Source: Ruminiclostridium sp. (GTDB lineage: Bacteria > Bacillota > Clostridia > Oscillospirales > Ruminococcaceae). Taken from it: a stretch of DNA of 56,410 nt. This document shows, piece by piece, positions 42,423 through 50,115 of this stretch; within the stretch, counting starts at the first letter, position 1; every line of letters starts with the position of its first letter. The DNA is taken from assembly GCA_017635095.1 (NCBI GenBank), contig JAGBMA010000088.1, positions 1-56,410 of the forward strand. The letters are read 5' to 3'. The position numbers were made by a program, and so were the translations under genes. A model generated the notes under the pieces. The model worked only from the letters and a program-made list of their open reading frames with translations. It was not told the origin of the DNA and did not search any database.

Positions 42423-43739
42423 ATGAAACTTATCAGATTAAGGCACCGCAAGGGTTTTACCCTTATCGAGTGCATTATAGCTATCGCTGTGTTTGCCGTT
42501 ATGACGAGCATGGTTCTTATGATTATGGCAAACACGGTAAATTTGTCCAAGAAAGCATCGGATTCTGAGGCGGGCCTTAATCAGCTCGTCCAGAACGTGG
42601 TGCAGGATAACTCAAACAAGACCTACGGAGAAGATTCAAGAGTGCTTGAAATGGACTTCGGCGGTACAACAACCAATTTCAGAGTATCGTACAGCTCCAC
42701 CGACGGCGGCAGAAACCTTATACGCTGCCCCGTAAGCAAGACTCTCGCGGACGGCGACCCGAATAAGGGCTGCGGCACTGTCCAGAACAGCACCGAGTAT
42801 ATGCAGTATCTGTACAGCACGTCCAAGTTCCTTACCGCGTCCAAAGAAGAGCAGGCAAGCGCTAAGGTGAGCCACTGGTTCGACCCCAATACGTCGGGCT
42901 ACGACAAGTACGAGTGCCCTTCCTGCGGAAAGTCGTTCACGGCAAATGACATATATCTCGTATGCCTGAGCTGTCTGTACGGAACAGACGAGTGCACAAA
43001 TCCCACGGCTCCCTCGCCTGCCAAGGCTTCGGATTTCAAATACGACTCTGCCTCGGGTGCATATGTGTGCCCCGACTGTGACAGCGGTAACGTTGTCCAG
43101 ATCTACTACAACGACGGCGCTCCGGGTGCAGTTGACGGCATGACGATCACGTCGGTCAATGAGAACGCGAACTACGACTTCCAGATCAACGGTATCCAGT
43201 CCAACGCTATAAGAGTCGGAAAGCTCGATGAGCCCGACAACGACAAGAGAAAGACGTTTACCACCATATTTGCGCCCACGAGCACTGACCCGAAGTGCAG
43301 TATAAACCTCACCTACCAGAAAAACACCAACGGCGTAGCGGGTGTTTATACCCTCAAGATAACAAGCCTTTCGGGTATTGATCCCGCGGAAGTCGTATCC
43401 CTTTCGCTGACGCTTCCCGGCGCGTATGTTTGCAGGCTTCTCGGTACGAGCAACGCAAATGTCGGCGACCCGACCAAAACGGTAGATACCGGCAAGCCTT
43501 TTGCAAGCGTTATCGAGAGCAAGATGTACAATGACCCGAGTGAGACCTCCGCTATAAGCATAACAAACCTCACTCAGAGCAACTACAACGGCACGGTCAT
43601 CAGGTTCACGCTTTGTAACTACGCAAACAACCATTCGTTTGACGACGATTATACCAATGAAGGCGGCATTTCAAAGTTCTGGTTCGGTTCGACTCCGAAC
43701 GGTATGACTGTAAACATACCGCGTGACGATATTTCATAA
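42423..43739 (+). CDS. Prepilin-like protein with zinc-ribbon-like insert
   Basis: A protein of 438 residues. Type IV prepilin signal RKG|FTLIE with cleavage after Gly11 and Glu at mature position 5, then a hydrophobic helix to about residue 38. In the extracellular part there are three CxxC pairs (Cys165/168, Cys181/184, Cys216/219) plus Cys191, in a context such as YECPSCGKSFTAND and VCPDCDSGNV, which reads like a zinc ribbon or rubredoxin knuckle. The C-terminal part (about 230-435) is beta-rich. It would be processed by the prepilin peptidase encoded at 44803-45885 and built into the pilus. Its length is more than double that of a typical pilin. Confidence 0.8.
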   Translation: MKLIRLRHRKGFTLIECIIAIAVFAVMTSMVLMIMANTVNLSKKASDSEAGLNQLVQNVVQDNSNKTYGEDSRVLEMDFGGTTTNFRVSYSSTDGGRNLIRCPVSKTLADGDPNKGCGTVQNSTEYMQYLYSTSKFLTASKEEQASAKVSHWFDPNTSGYDKYECPSCGKSFTANDIYLVCLSCLYGTDECTNPTAPSPAKASDFKYDSASGAYVCPDCDSGNVVQIYYNDGAPGAVDGMTITSVNENANYDFQINGIQSNAIRVGKLDEPDNDKRKTFTTIFAPTSTDPKCSINLTYQKNTNGVAGVYTLKITSLSGIDPAEVVSLSLTLPGAYVCRLLGTSNANVGDPTKTVDTGKPFASVIESKMYNDPSETSAISITNLTQSNYNGTVIRFTLCNYANNHSFDDDYTNEGGISKFWFGSTPNGMTVNIPRDDIS

Positions 43740-43756
43740 GAGAGGAGCGCTGCGGC

Positions 43757-44674
43757 ATGATAAAATATTTCAGCAAACTCAGACGGCGCAAGGGCTTCAC
43801 TCTTACCGAAATGATCGTCGTTACCGCGATAATCGGTCTTATTATGGCATCGGTGGTGGCTTTCTCCGGTCCTATGAGAGATTCCATAAAGAATACCGAA
43901 GCCCGCAGCAATGCGCTTACCATTAACCAGGTACTCGGTGATTACATTGAGCGGAACCTTGCTTACGCGGAAAAGGTCGATATTTTCTCGGGTTATGACT
44001 ATAACCCCACCAACGCGGATATCTCTAAGGCTTTTGATGATATCTACATGTCAAAAGCCGCTTCCGTTGACAACAACACAAGACTTCTCGTATGCCATTT
44101 CGTATCGCCGAATCCGACCGAGGGAAGAAAGGGCACAATGAGGATCTACGATTACAAGCTCACGAGCACGGATTCAAGTCTTCCGTCGCTTGATACTCTT
44201 GATCCTACCCTTGCAAATCCCGCAACGACAAACCCGGACTACAAGGTGTTTATTGATGAGTTTTACAACGGTTATCAGTATTTCGTAAGCTGCGATGATC
44301 TCAGCCCGTTTGCAAATGCCCGTACAAAGAAAGCGTCCGTAAGTATGAGGATAGATTCCTATAACTGCGGCACCGATTCGGACATAACCGATGCTATGGT
44401 CTATGATTACTATAAGTACATCGATCCTACGGATTCTTCCGTTACAGAAGATCCGTTTGCCAAAGATCTGAACTTAGCTTTCGATAAGATCGGATCCGAA
44501 TCCGTGAACTTCACCTTCGAGAATATCAGAGTCGAGACGGAGACTGTAGATGTCGGAACTCCCGGCAGTCCGGTCTATCAGATCCAGTCAAAGGTCGGCA
44601 ATGAGACACTCCACAGAAGGACAGACGGTAAAGATCTCGTGATACTCTACAATGTAACAAGATACACAGCATAA
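43757..44674 (+). CDS. Prepilin-like protein
   Basis: A protein of 305 residues with prepilin signal RRKG|FTLTE (cleavage after Gly13, Glu at mature +5) and a hydrophobic helix to about residue 36. The remainder is soluble, with no recognised domain. Size and position after the larger prepilin suggest a minor pilin rather than the major subunit. GAGAGGAGCG precedes the start by about ten bases. Last gene of the pilC operon; hairpins follow. Confidence 0.85.
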   Translation: MIKYFSKLRRRKGFTLTEMIVVTAIIGLIMASVVAFSGPMRDSIKNTEARSNALTINQVLGDYIERNLAYAEKVDIFSGYDYNPTNADISKAFDDIYMSKAASVDNNTRLLVCHFVSPNPTEGRKGTMRIYDYKLTSTDSSLPSLDTLDPTLANPATTNPDYKVFIDEFYNGYQYFVSCDDLSPFANARTKKASVSMRIDSYNCGTDSDITDAMVYDYYKYIDPTDSSVTEDPFAKDLNLAFDKIGSESVNFTFENIRVETETVDVGTPGSPVYQIQSKVGNETLHRRTDGKDLVILYNVTRYTA

Positions 44675-44689
44675 AGCATAAACGCACTT

Positions 44690-44747
44690 CTCCCCGTGTC
44701 CGCACGGGGAGGCAGTGACCGGCGCACAGTCACCTGTACGCCGGTCA
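44690..44747 (+). terminator. Two strong hairpins after the prepilin gene
   Basis: CTCCCCGTG/CACGGGGAG (44690-44711) and TGACCGGCG/CGCCGGTCA (44716-44747) are perfect stems in tandem. Neither has a T-run directly after it, so they may terminate weakly or protect the pilus mRNA end. Confidence 0.55.
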
Positions 44748-44760
44748 GTGTCCTAAAATA

Positions 44761-44788
44761 AGAAAAGCCCGGAAATCGCTTCCCGGGC
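44761..44788 (-). terminator. Terminator of the prepilin peptidase gene
   Basis: On the minus strand GCCCGG...CCGGGC (44788-44767) is followed by TTTTCTTATTTT. Confidence 0.8.
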
Positions 44789-44802
44789 ACTCGCTATTCG
44801 GA

Positions 44803-45885
44803 TCATACAAACCCCAAGTACCAGTTCACTATGAAGTCGCCTACGAGATAGGCGGTCATGATACCAACCGACAAATACGGTCCGAATACAACCTGGCGCT
44901 TGCAGGTCACTTTCGTCACTTTCTCGTTGGTGAGCACGATCGAGATGCCGAACTTCGACACCTCCGAGAGCTCCGCGTCAAGCATGGCGTTGAGCGAGTC
45001 GATGTCCGGCGTGCCGTTCCAGCACTTCGGATCCACACACTCGGCCTCTATGTCAGATCTGCCTTTGAAGATGCTTCCGTATATCGCTTCTGTCTTTTCC
45101 GGCAGTACATACACATCTTTCTCCTTCTGCTCGGCGTACCACTTTTCAGCGATTTCAAGAGATTTTTCTCTTGCAAGCTTGCTTATCCCCCTCGGAACGC
45201 TCAGGAGCTCAAGGGAACCGCCTATGGCGCCGAGAACTATGCCGATCGCAGCTGCAGGTATCACGTTCTTCCAGCCGAGAAGAAGCCCGGCAGCAGCCAT
45301 AAGCTGAACATCGCCGCCGCCCATTGCACCGAACATTGCAAGTATGGCAAAGGGAACGGAAACGGCAGCGGCTCCGATAAGGTGGTCATACCACGGCATA
45401 TCTCCGGTGAACACGGACATTACGGTAGCTATGATACCGAGGACGGTTATTACGATACTGCAGCCGTAGGGTATCTCCATACGGTCGATATCTATGCCGC
45501 TTGCAACAACGAGCGCGGCTGCAAGAACAAAAGCCATAAGAAGATACACGGTCAGGCCTAAAGTAAGGAGTGAAAGCGTGAACGCACAGGCGGTAACGAG
45601 CTCCACCACCCAGTAGCGGGGAGATATCTTAGCCTTGCAGTAACGGCATTTGCCGCCAAGAAAAATATAGCTGAAGATAGGGACGAGATCGAGGGTTCCG
45701 AGCTGGTGACCGCAGCTCATACAGTGGCTCCGGTTATGAGCACCGGAGATCGGTTCATGCCGCGGAACACGGATGATCACGACGTTGAGGAAGCTTCCGA
45801 TCACCGCACCGAGTATAAAGGTAAGCACCACGAAAATGATCGGGTAGATCACGGGAAAGCTTCCGTCAAAAATATTGTTCAGCAT
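44803..45885 (-). CDS. pilD: Prepilin peptidase / methyltransferase (A24 family)
   Basis: A protein of 360 residues. N-terminal domain with GSFLNVVIIRVPR and the zinc cysteines HCMSCG / KCRYCK. The catalytic aspartates lie in SGIDIDRMEIP and MGGGDVQLM. About seven to eight membrane helices. Between the GxGD region and the conserved closing motif FGPYLSVGI there is a charged, non-membrane insert of roughly 90-100 residues (from about 220 to 325, with CVDPKCWNG), which most PilD proteins lack. It cleaves and N-methylates prepilins such as those encoded next door. The start at 45885 has AAAGGAA about eight bases upstream and is preferred over the nearer ATG and an upstream TTG. Confidence 0.92.
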   Translation of the reverse strand: MLNNIFDGSFPVIYPIIFVVLTFILGAVIGSFLNVVIIRVPRHEPISGAHNRSHCMSCGHQLGTLDLVPIFSYIFLGGKCRYCKAKISPRYWVVELVTACAFTLSLLTLGLTVYLLMAFVLAAALVVASGIDIDRMEIPYGCSIVITVLGIIATVMSVFTGDMPWYDHLIGAAAVSVPFAILAMFGAMGGGDVQLMAAAGLLLGWKNVIPAAAIGIVLGAIGGSLELLSVPRGISKLAREKSLEIAEKWYAEQKEKDVYVLPEKTEAIYGSIFKGRSDIEAECVDPKCWNGTPDIDSLNAMLDAELSEVSKFGISIVLTNEKVTKVTCKRQVVFGPYLSVGIMTAYLVGDFIVNWYLGFV

Positions 45886-45919
45886 TTCAAACATTTCCTT
45901 TCTCAAAAGTCTTTAATTC

Positions 45920-45948
45920 ATTTTAGCACAAATCAATTCCAATATCAA
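45920..45948 (-). promoter_or_regulatory. Promoter of the prepilin peptidase gene
   Basis: On the minus strand: TTGATA (45943-45948), 17 bases, TAAAAT (45920-45925). Confidence 0.7.
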
Positions 45949-46021
45949 CCTTAATTTGAAATTTTATCATTGTATGCCGGAGTATCCGACAAACATGAAA
46001 AATATATCCGGAGGTCAGCTA

Positions 46022-47710
46022 ATGAAAAACATACCCATAGGTCAGATACTGCTTGAAAGCGGTTATATCACCAAGCAGCATCTGGAAGATGCTCTCGTGA
46101 AGCAGAAAGAAACCGGCAAAAAGCTCGGTGATATGCTGCTCGATCTCGGTTACGTTTCCGAGACTCAGCTCGCACAGGCTCTTTCACAGAGACTCAAAGT
46201 TCCGTTCATCGATCTTACCACGACGAAGATCGAGACCGAGGCTGTAAAGAAGATACCGGAGGCGGTGGCAAAGAAGAACTGCGTCATCGCGTACAGGATC
46301 AATAACGGACGCCTTTACGTCGCTACAAACGACCCCGTAAACTTCTACATCTTTGAAGAACTTAAGATCCAGACGGGTATGGAGATCAATGCCCAGCTCG
46401 CCACACGCTCGTCCATAAACGAAGCGATCGGAAGAGTTTACTCAGCCGCTACCGTTTCCAACGTTATGGGCGATATCGATAAGGAATACGACGCGAACGC
46501 CGCTCTTATGCAGGAGCAGGCCGACGCCTCCGAAGAGCGTATAGATAACGCGCCTGTCGTTAAGCTCGTTAATACGATCATAGAGTCCGCTTACCGCGAC
46601 AGAGCTTCCGATATCCATATAGAACCTTTCAAGGACAGAACAAGAATACGTTACCGTATAGACGGTGAGTGCGTGGAGAAAATGGCGGTCAAGCCCGCAG
46701 TCCACAGCTCACTCATAACCCGTATAAAGATCCTCGGCGGTATGAATATCGCCGAAAAGCGTATCCCGCTTGACGGGCGTTCGTCTGCAGTCATAGACGG
46801 TGTGAACCAGGACCTTCGTATCTCGACTATCCCAACCGTTTACGGCGAAAAGTGCGTTATACGTCTTCTTGCAACAGGCGACGAAAAGGCAAGAAAGATC
46901 ACGGACCTCGGTATGACGGACTACAACTACGAGATGTTCAAGCAGATAATCCGCTGCCCCAACGGCGTTATGCTCGTTACCGGACCTACGGGTTCCGGTA
47001 AGTCCACAACTCTGTATGCAACGCTCGGTGAGCTTTCAAAGCCGAACGTAAACATAGTTACCGCAGAAGACCCTGTCGAAAAGAAGATCGACGGCGTAAA
47101 CCAGTGCCAGATGAACGAAAAGGCAGGCATGACCTTCGCCGCAGCCCTTCGTTCCATACTCCGTCAGGACCCGGATATAGTAATGGTCGGTGAGATCCGT
47201 GACGGTGAGACCGCAGATATAGCTATCCGTGCAGCTATCACGGGACACTTGGTTCTCTCGACACTGCATACGAACGATGCGGCTTCCACGATCCTTCGTC
47301 TTGTCGATATGGGAGTTGCGCCGTACATGGTTGCTTCTTCGCTCGTAGGCGTTATCGCCCAGCGACTTGTAAAGCTGCTCTGTCCGGACTGCCGTGAAAA
47401 GATACTGCTCGAAGATCCCGCGGATCTGAAGCTCGTAGGCAAGGATAAGCCGGTAGAGATCTACCAGCACCATATCGGCGGCTGCCGCACCTGCCACAAC
47501 ACAGGATTCAAGGGCAGAACCGCTATCCACGAGATCATTGTTTCCACAAACGATATCAAGGAGCTCATCGCTGCCAACGCTACTGCCGAACAGATAGGTA
47601 TCCAGGCGCGCAAGAACGGTACAAGGCTTCTCCGTGACAACGTTACGGACATGGTACTCGACGGAAAGACAACAATGGATGAGCTTGTAAAGGCAACATA
47701 CTCCGTATAA
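46022..47710 (+). CDS. pilB: Type IV pilus extension ATPase
   Basis: A protein of 562 residues. N-terminal MshEN-type domain with two tandem units (IGQILLESGYITKQHLEDAL and LGDMLLDLGYVSETQLAQAL). Then the N2 domain and the motor: Walker A GPTGSGKST (about 320-328), Asp box TAEDPVE, Walker B QDPDIVMVGEIRD and His box TGHLVLSTLHTNDA. The C-terminal zinc site is CPDC...CRTC (about 454 and 487). The start at 46022 follows GGAGG by about eight bases. It powers pilus growth on the PilC platform and forms a two-gene unit with pilT. Confidence 0.96.
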   Translation: MKNIPIGQILLESGYITKQHLEDALVKQKETGKKLGDMLLDLGYVSETQLAQALSQRLKVPFIDLTTTKIETEAVKKIPEAVAKKNCVIAYRINNGRLYVATNDPVNFYIFEELKIQTGMEINAQLATRSSINEAIGRVYSAATVSNVMGDIDKEYDANAALMQEQADASEERIDNAPVVKLVNTIIESAYRDRASDIHIEPFKDRTRIRYRIDGECVEKMAVKPAVHSSLITRIKILGGMNIAEKRIPLDGRSSAVIDGVNQDLRISTIPTVYGEKCVIRLLATGDEKARKITDLGMTDYNYEMFKQIIRCPNGVMLVTGPTGSGKSTTLYATLGELSKPNVNIVTAEDPVEKKIDGVNQCQMNEKAGMTFAAALRSILRQDPDIVMVGEIRDGETADIAIRAAITGHLVLSTLHTNDAASTILRLVDMGVAPYMVASSLVGVIAQRLVKLLCPDCREKILLEDPADLKLVGKDKPVEIYQHHIGGCRTCHNTGFKGRTAIHEIIVSTNDIKELIAANATAEQIGIQARKNGTRLLRDNVTDMVLDGKTTMDELVKATYSV

Positions 47711-47753
47711 TAAGCATAAGAATACAGGATATTTTCAGGATTGGAGAAATAAT

Positions 47754-48833
47754 ATGAGCAGCAACAACACCATAGACATTAACCAGATACTCGACGAAAC
47801 AAGAGCAATGGGCGCTTCCGACCTTCACTTCACCGCAGGTCTTCCCCCTATCGTAAGACTTCACGGTAACATCAAGAAAGTCTCCGGTTACCCGGACTGC
47901 ACCGAGCCGATCATAGTAAACGTTATCAACCAGATCACGTCCATAAAGCATAAGCAGACTATTCAGAAGGGCCTCGACGCCGACTTCTCCTACGTTTCCA
48001 ACTCAGGCCACAGACACCGTGTAAACGTATATAGACAGAGAGGTTATCACGCTGTTGCAATGCGACTCCTGCGTAATGATATACCTACGCTGAAAGATCT
48101 TTATCTGCCGGATATTCTCGGCGATTTCGCACTCAAGCCCCGTGGTCTTGTGCTTGTAACCGGCCCTACAGGTTCCGGTAAGTCCACAACTCTCGCGGCT
48201 ATGATCGACCACATCAACCGCCAGAAGAACTGCCATATCATCACTATCGAGGATCCTATCGAGTATCTCCATAACCACAAGCAGTCCATGCTCAACCAGC
48301 GTGAGATCGGCGTCGATGTTGACAGCTTCGCAGGTGCGCTTCGTGCAGCTCTCCGTGAAGACCCGGACGTTATCCTCGTCGGAGAGATGCGTGACTTCGA
48401 GACTATAAATGCTGCGGTAACCGCGGCAGAAACAGGACATCTCGTTCTTTCCACACTGCATACCACCGGTGCGGCAGATACCCTCGACCGTATCATCGAC
48501 GTTTACCCGCCTCACTCACAGGGTCAGATCCGTTCTCAGCTCGCGAACTCCATGGTCGGCGTTGTTTCTCAGACACTCTGCGCTACCACGGACGGCAAGG
48601 GACGTGTTGCAGCTCTTGAGATCATGGCGGCTACAGACCCGATCCGCGCAATGATCCGTGAAGGTAAGATATTCCAGATCCCAAGCTCTATCGCTACAGG
48701 ACGCAAGGACGGAATGTTCTCCCTCGACCAGGATCTTGCAAGACTTGTCCGCAACGGACGTATCTCCAACGAGCTCGCTCTTTCGAGATGCCAGGATCCG
48801 TCCGAGTATAAGAGATTTTTACAGATGTCATAA
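47754..48833 (+). CDS. pilT: Type IV pilus retraction ATPase
   Basis: A protein of 359 residues, the usual PilT length. N-terminal PAS-like part (ASDLHFTAGLPPIVRLHG), Walker A GPTGSGKST (about 137-145), Asp box TIEDPIEY, Walker B EDPDVILVGEMRD, His box TGHLVLSTLHTTGA and the AIRNLIRE-like motif (here DPIRAMIREGKIFQIPS). It disassembles pili for twitching or DNA uptake. Its presence shows that the pilus is meant to retract. TTGGAGAAA precedes the start; 43 bases after pilB. Confidence 0.96.
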   Translation: MSSNNTIDINQILDETRAMGASDLHFTAGLPPIVRLHGNIKKVSGYPDCTEPIIVNVINQITSIKHKQTIQKGLDADFSYVSNSGHRHRVNVYRQRGYHAVAMRLLRNDIPTLKDLYLPDILGDFALKPRGLVLVTGPTGSGKSTTLAAMIDHINRQKNCHIITIEDPIEYLHNHKQSMLNQREIGVDVDSFAGALRAALREDPDVILVGEMRDFETINAAVTAAETGHLVLSTLHTTGAADTLDRIIDVYPPHSQGQIRSQLANSMVGVVSQTLCATTDGKGRVAALEIMAATDPIRAMIREGKIFQIPSSIATGRKDGMFSLDQDLARLVRNGRISNELALSRCQDPSEYKRFLQMS

Positions 48834-48850
48834 GATCAGAACAAATAAAG

Positions 48851-48898
48851 ACAGCAGGCTCAGAACGACAGAACGTCGAAAGAGACTGCTGTTTTTTT
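48851..48898 (+). terminator. Terminator of the pilB-pilT unit
   Basis: ACAGCAG (48851-48857) pairs with CTGCTGT (48886-48892), followed by TTTTTTT; an inner GACGTTC/GAACGTC-like pairing is possible in the loop. Confidence 0.75.
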
Positions 48899-48956
48899 AT
48901 CGTTCGCTCTCTCTGTATCGCACAGATCCGGAAGTTATGGTACCTCGGGGGCGAAT

Positions 48957-48994
48957 AAAAAGCAAGAAAAGGGGGCTTCAGCCGGAGGGCTGAA
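48957..48994 (-). terminator. Probable terminator of ispDF
   Basis: On the minus strand TTCAGCC-CTCC-GGCTGAA (48994-48977) overlaps the stop codon and is followed by GCCCCCTTTTCTTGCTTTTT. Confidence 0.5.
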
Positions 48995-50111
48995 CACGCT
49001 CGCATAAGCATACGCAGACTGCACCTATACCTTTGCCTGCAAGCCCGAGACCTTCCTCTGTGGTGGCTTTGACGCTGACTGCATCGGGTGAGATCCCGCA
49101 GGCGGCGGCTATGTTCCCGCGCATTTGTGTGATATAGGGCGCAAGCTTCGGCTTTTCTGCGTTTATCGTGCAGTCGAGATTGGAGACCCTGTACCCTTTT
49201 TCAAGGACGAGGGAAGAGACTTTTTTGAGAAGCTCTATGCTGTCTGCGTCCTTGAATGCGGGATCACTGTCGGGGAAATGCTTTCCTATATCGCCGAGGG
49301 CAAGCGCACCGAGCATGGCGTCCATTACCGCGTGAGTGAGCACGTCCGCGTCGGAATGACCGAGAAGCCCGAGTTCATACGGGATCTCGGTGCCGCCTAT
49401 GATGAGCCGGCGATCCGGCGCGAGAAGATGCACGTCATAACCGTGTCCTATGCGAAGCATCGGTTTTTCCTCCTTTGGCAGATCTTCCGGGGTCGTGATC
49501 TTGATGTTGGCAGGGTCGCCATCGGTAAGCTTTACTTTGATGCCGAGCATCTCCGCAAGCGCCGCATCATCTGTGGCTTCTTTCCCCGAAAGCATCATTT
49601 CACTGTAAGCCGAAGCCCGGAAAGCCTGCGGCGTCTGAACAGCGCGTAGAGAAGCACGGTCGGGCGTTCCGCGGGAAAACCCGTCGCTGTCCGCAAATTT
49701 CACGGTGTCCTTCAAAGAAAGCGACGGTATGGCTGCACCGTATTTCATACAGTCGCCGTAAATGCGCGAGATAAGCTCTGCGCTCACATATGGTCTTGCA
49801 CCGTCGTGTACCATTATCATATCCGCGTCTTCGGTGCAGGAATACGCGTTTCTTGCCGACGCAGTGCGTGATGCGCCGCCGGGAACTATCCTGCGGAGCT
49901 TGCTCACACCGTATTTGTCGCAGAGCGCGGCTATCCTGTCGATATCGCATTCGCGCGCGGCTATCACTATGTCGGTGACGGCGGGAGCATTTTCAAATGC
50001 AAGGGCGCTTCTGATGATGACGGGAACGCCGTCTATCTCGGCGAACTGCTTGTTTATGCCGCCCATACGCTGCGACGAACCGCCCGCGAGTATAAGAACG
50101 TATGTTTTCAT
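48978..50111 (-). CDS. ispDF: Bifunctional IspD-IspF isoprenoid enzyme
   Basis: A protein of 377 residues. Residues 1-215 are IspD (cytidylyltransferase): LILAGGSSQRMGG, VHDGARPYV, LKDTVKFAD, TPQAF, KITTPEDL. Residues about 218-372 are IspF (2-C-methyl-D-erythritol 2,4-cyclodiphosphate synthase): RIGHGYDVH with the metal-binding DxH, LLGHSDADVLTHAVMDA, GDIGKHFPD, and KATTEEGLGLAGKGIG. It catalyses the third and fifth steps of the MEP pathway. Fusion is frequent in alpha- and epsilon-proteobacteria and seen in some Clostridia. It lies four bases after the substrate-binding lipoprotein gene and shares its promoter. Confidence 0.96.
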   Translation of the reverse strand: MKTYVLILAGGSSQRMGGINKQFAEIDGVPVIIRSALAFENAPAVTDIVIAARECDIDRIAALCDKYGVSKLRRIVPGGASRTASARNAYSCTEDADMIMVHDGARPYVSAELISRIYGDCMKYGAAIPSLSLKDTVKFADSDGFSRGTPDRASLRAVQTPQAFRASAYSEMMLSGKEATDDAALAEMLGIKVKLTDGDPANIKITTPEDLPKEEKPMLRIGHGYDVHLLAPDRRLIIGGTEIPYELGLLGHSDADVLTHAVMDAMLGALALGDIGKHFPDSDPAFKDADSIELLKKVSSLVLEKGYRVSNLDCTINAEKPKLAPYITQMRGNIAAACGISPDAVSVKATTEEGLGLAGKGIGAVCVCLCERVQPSG

Positions 50112-50115
50112 GTGT

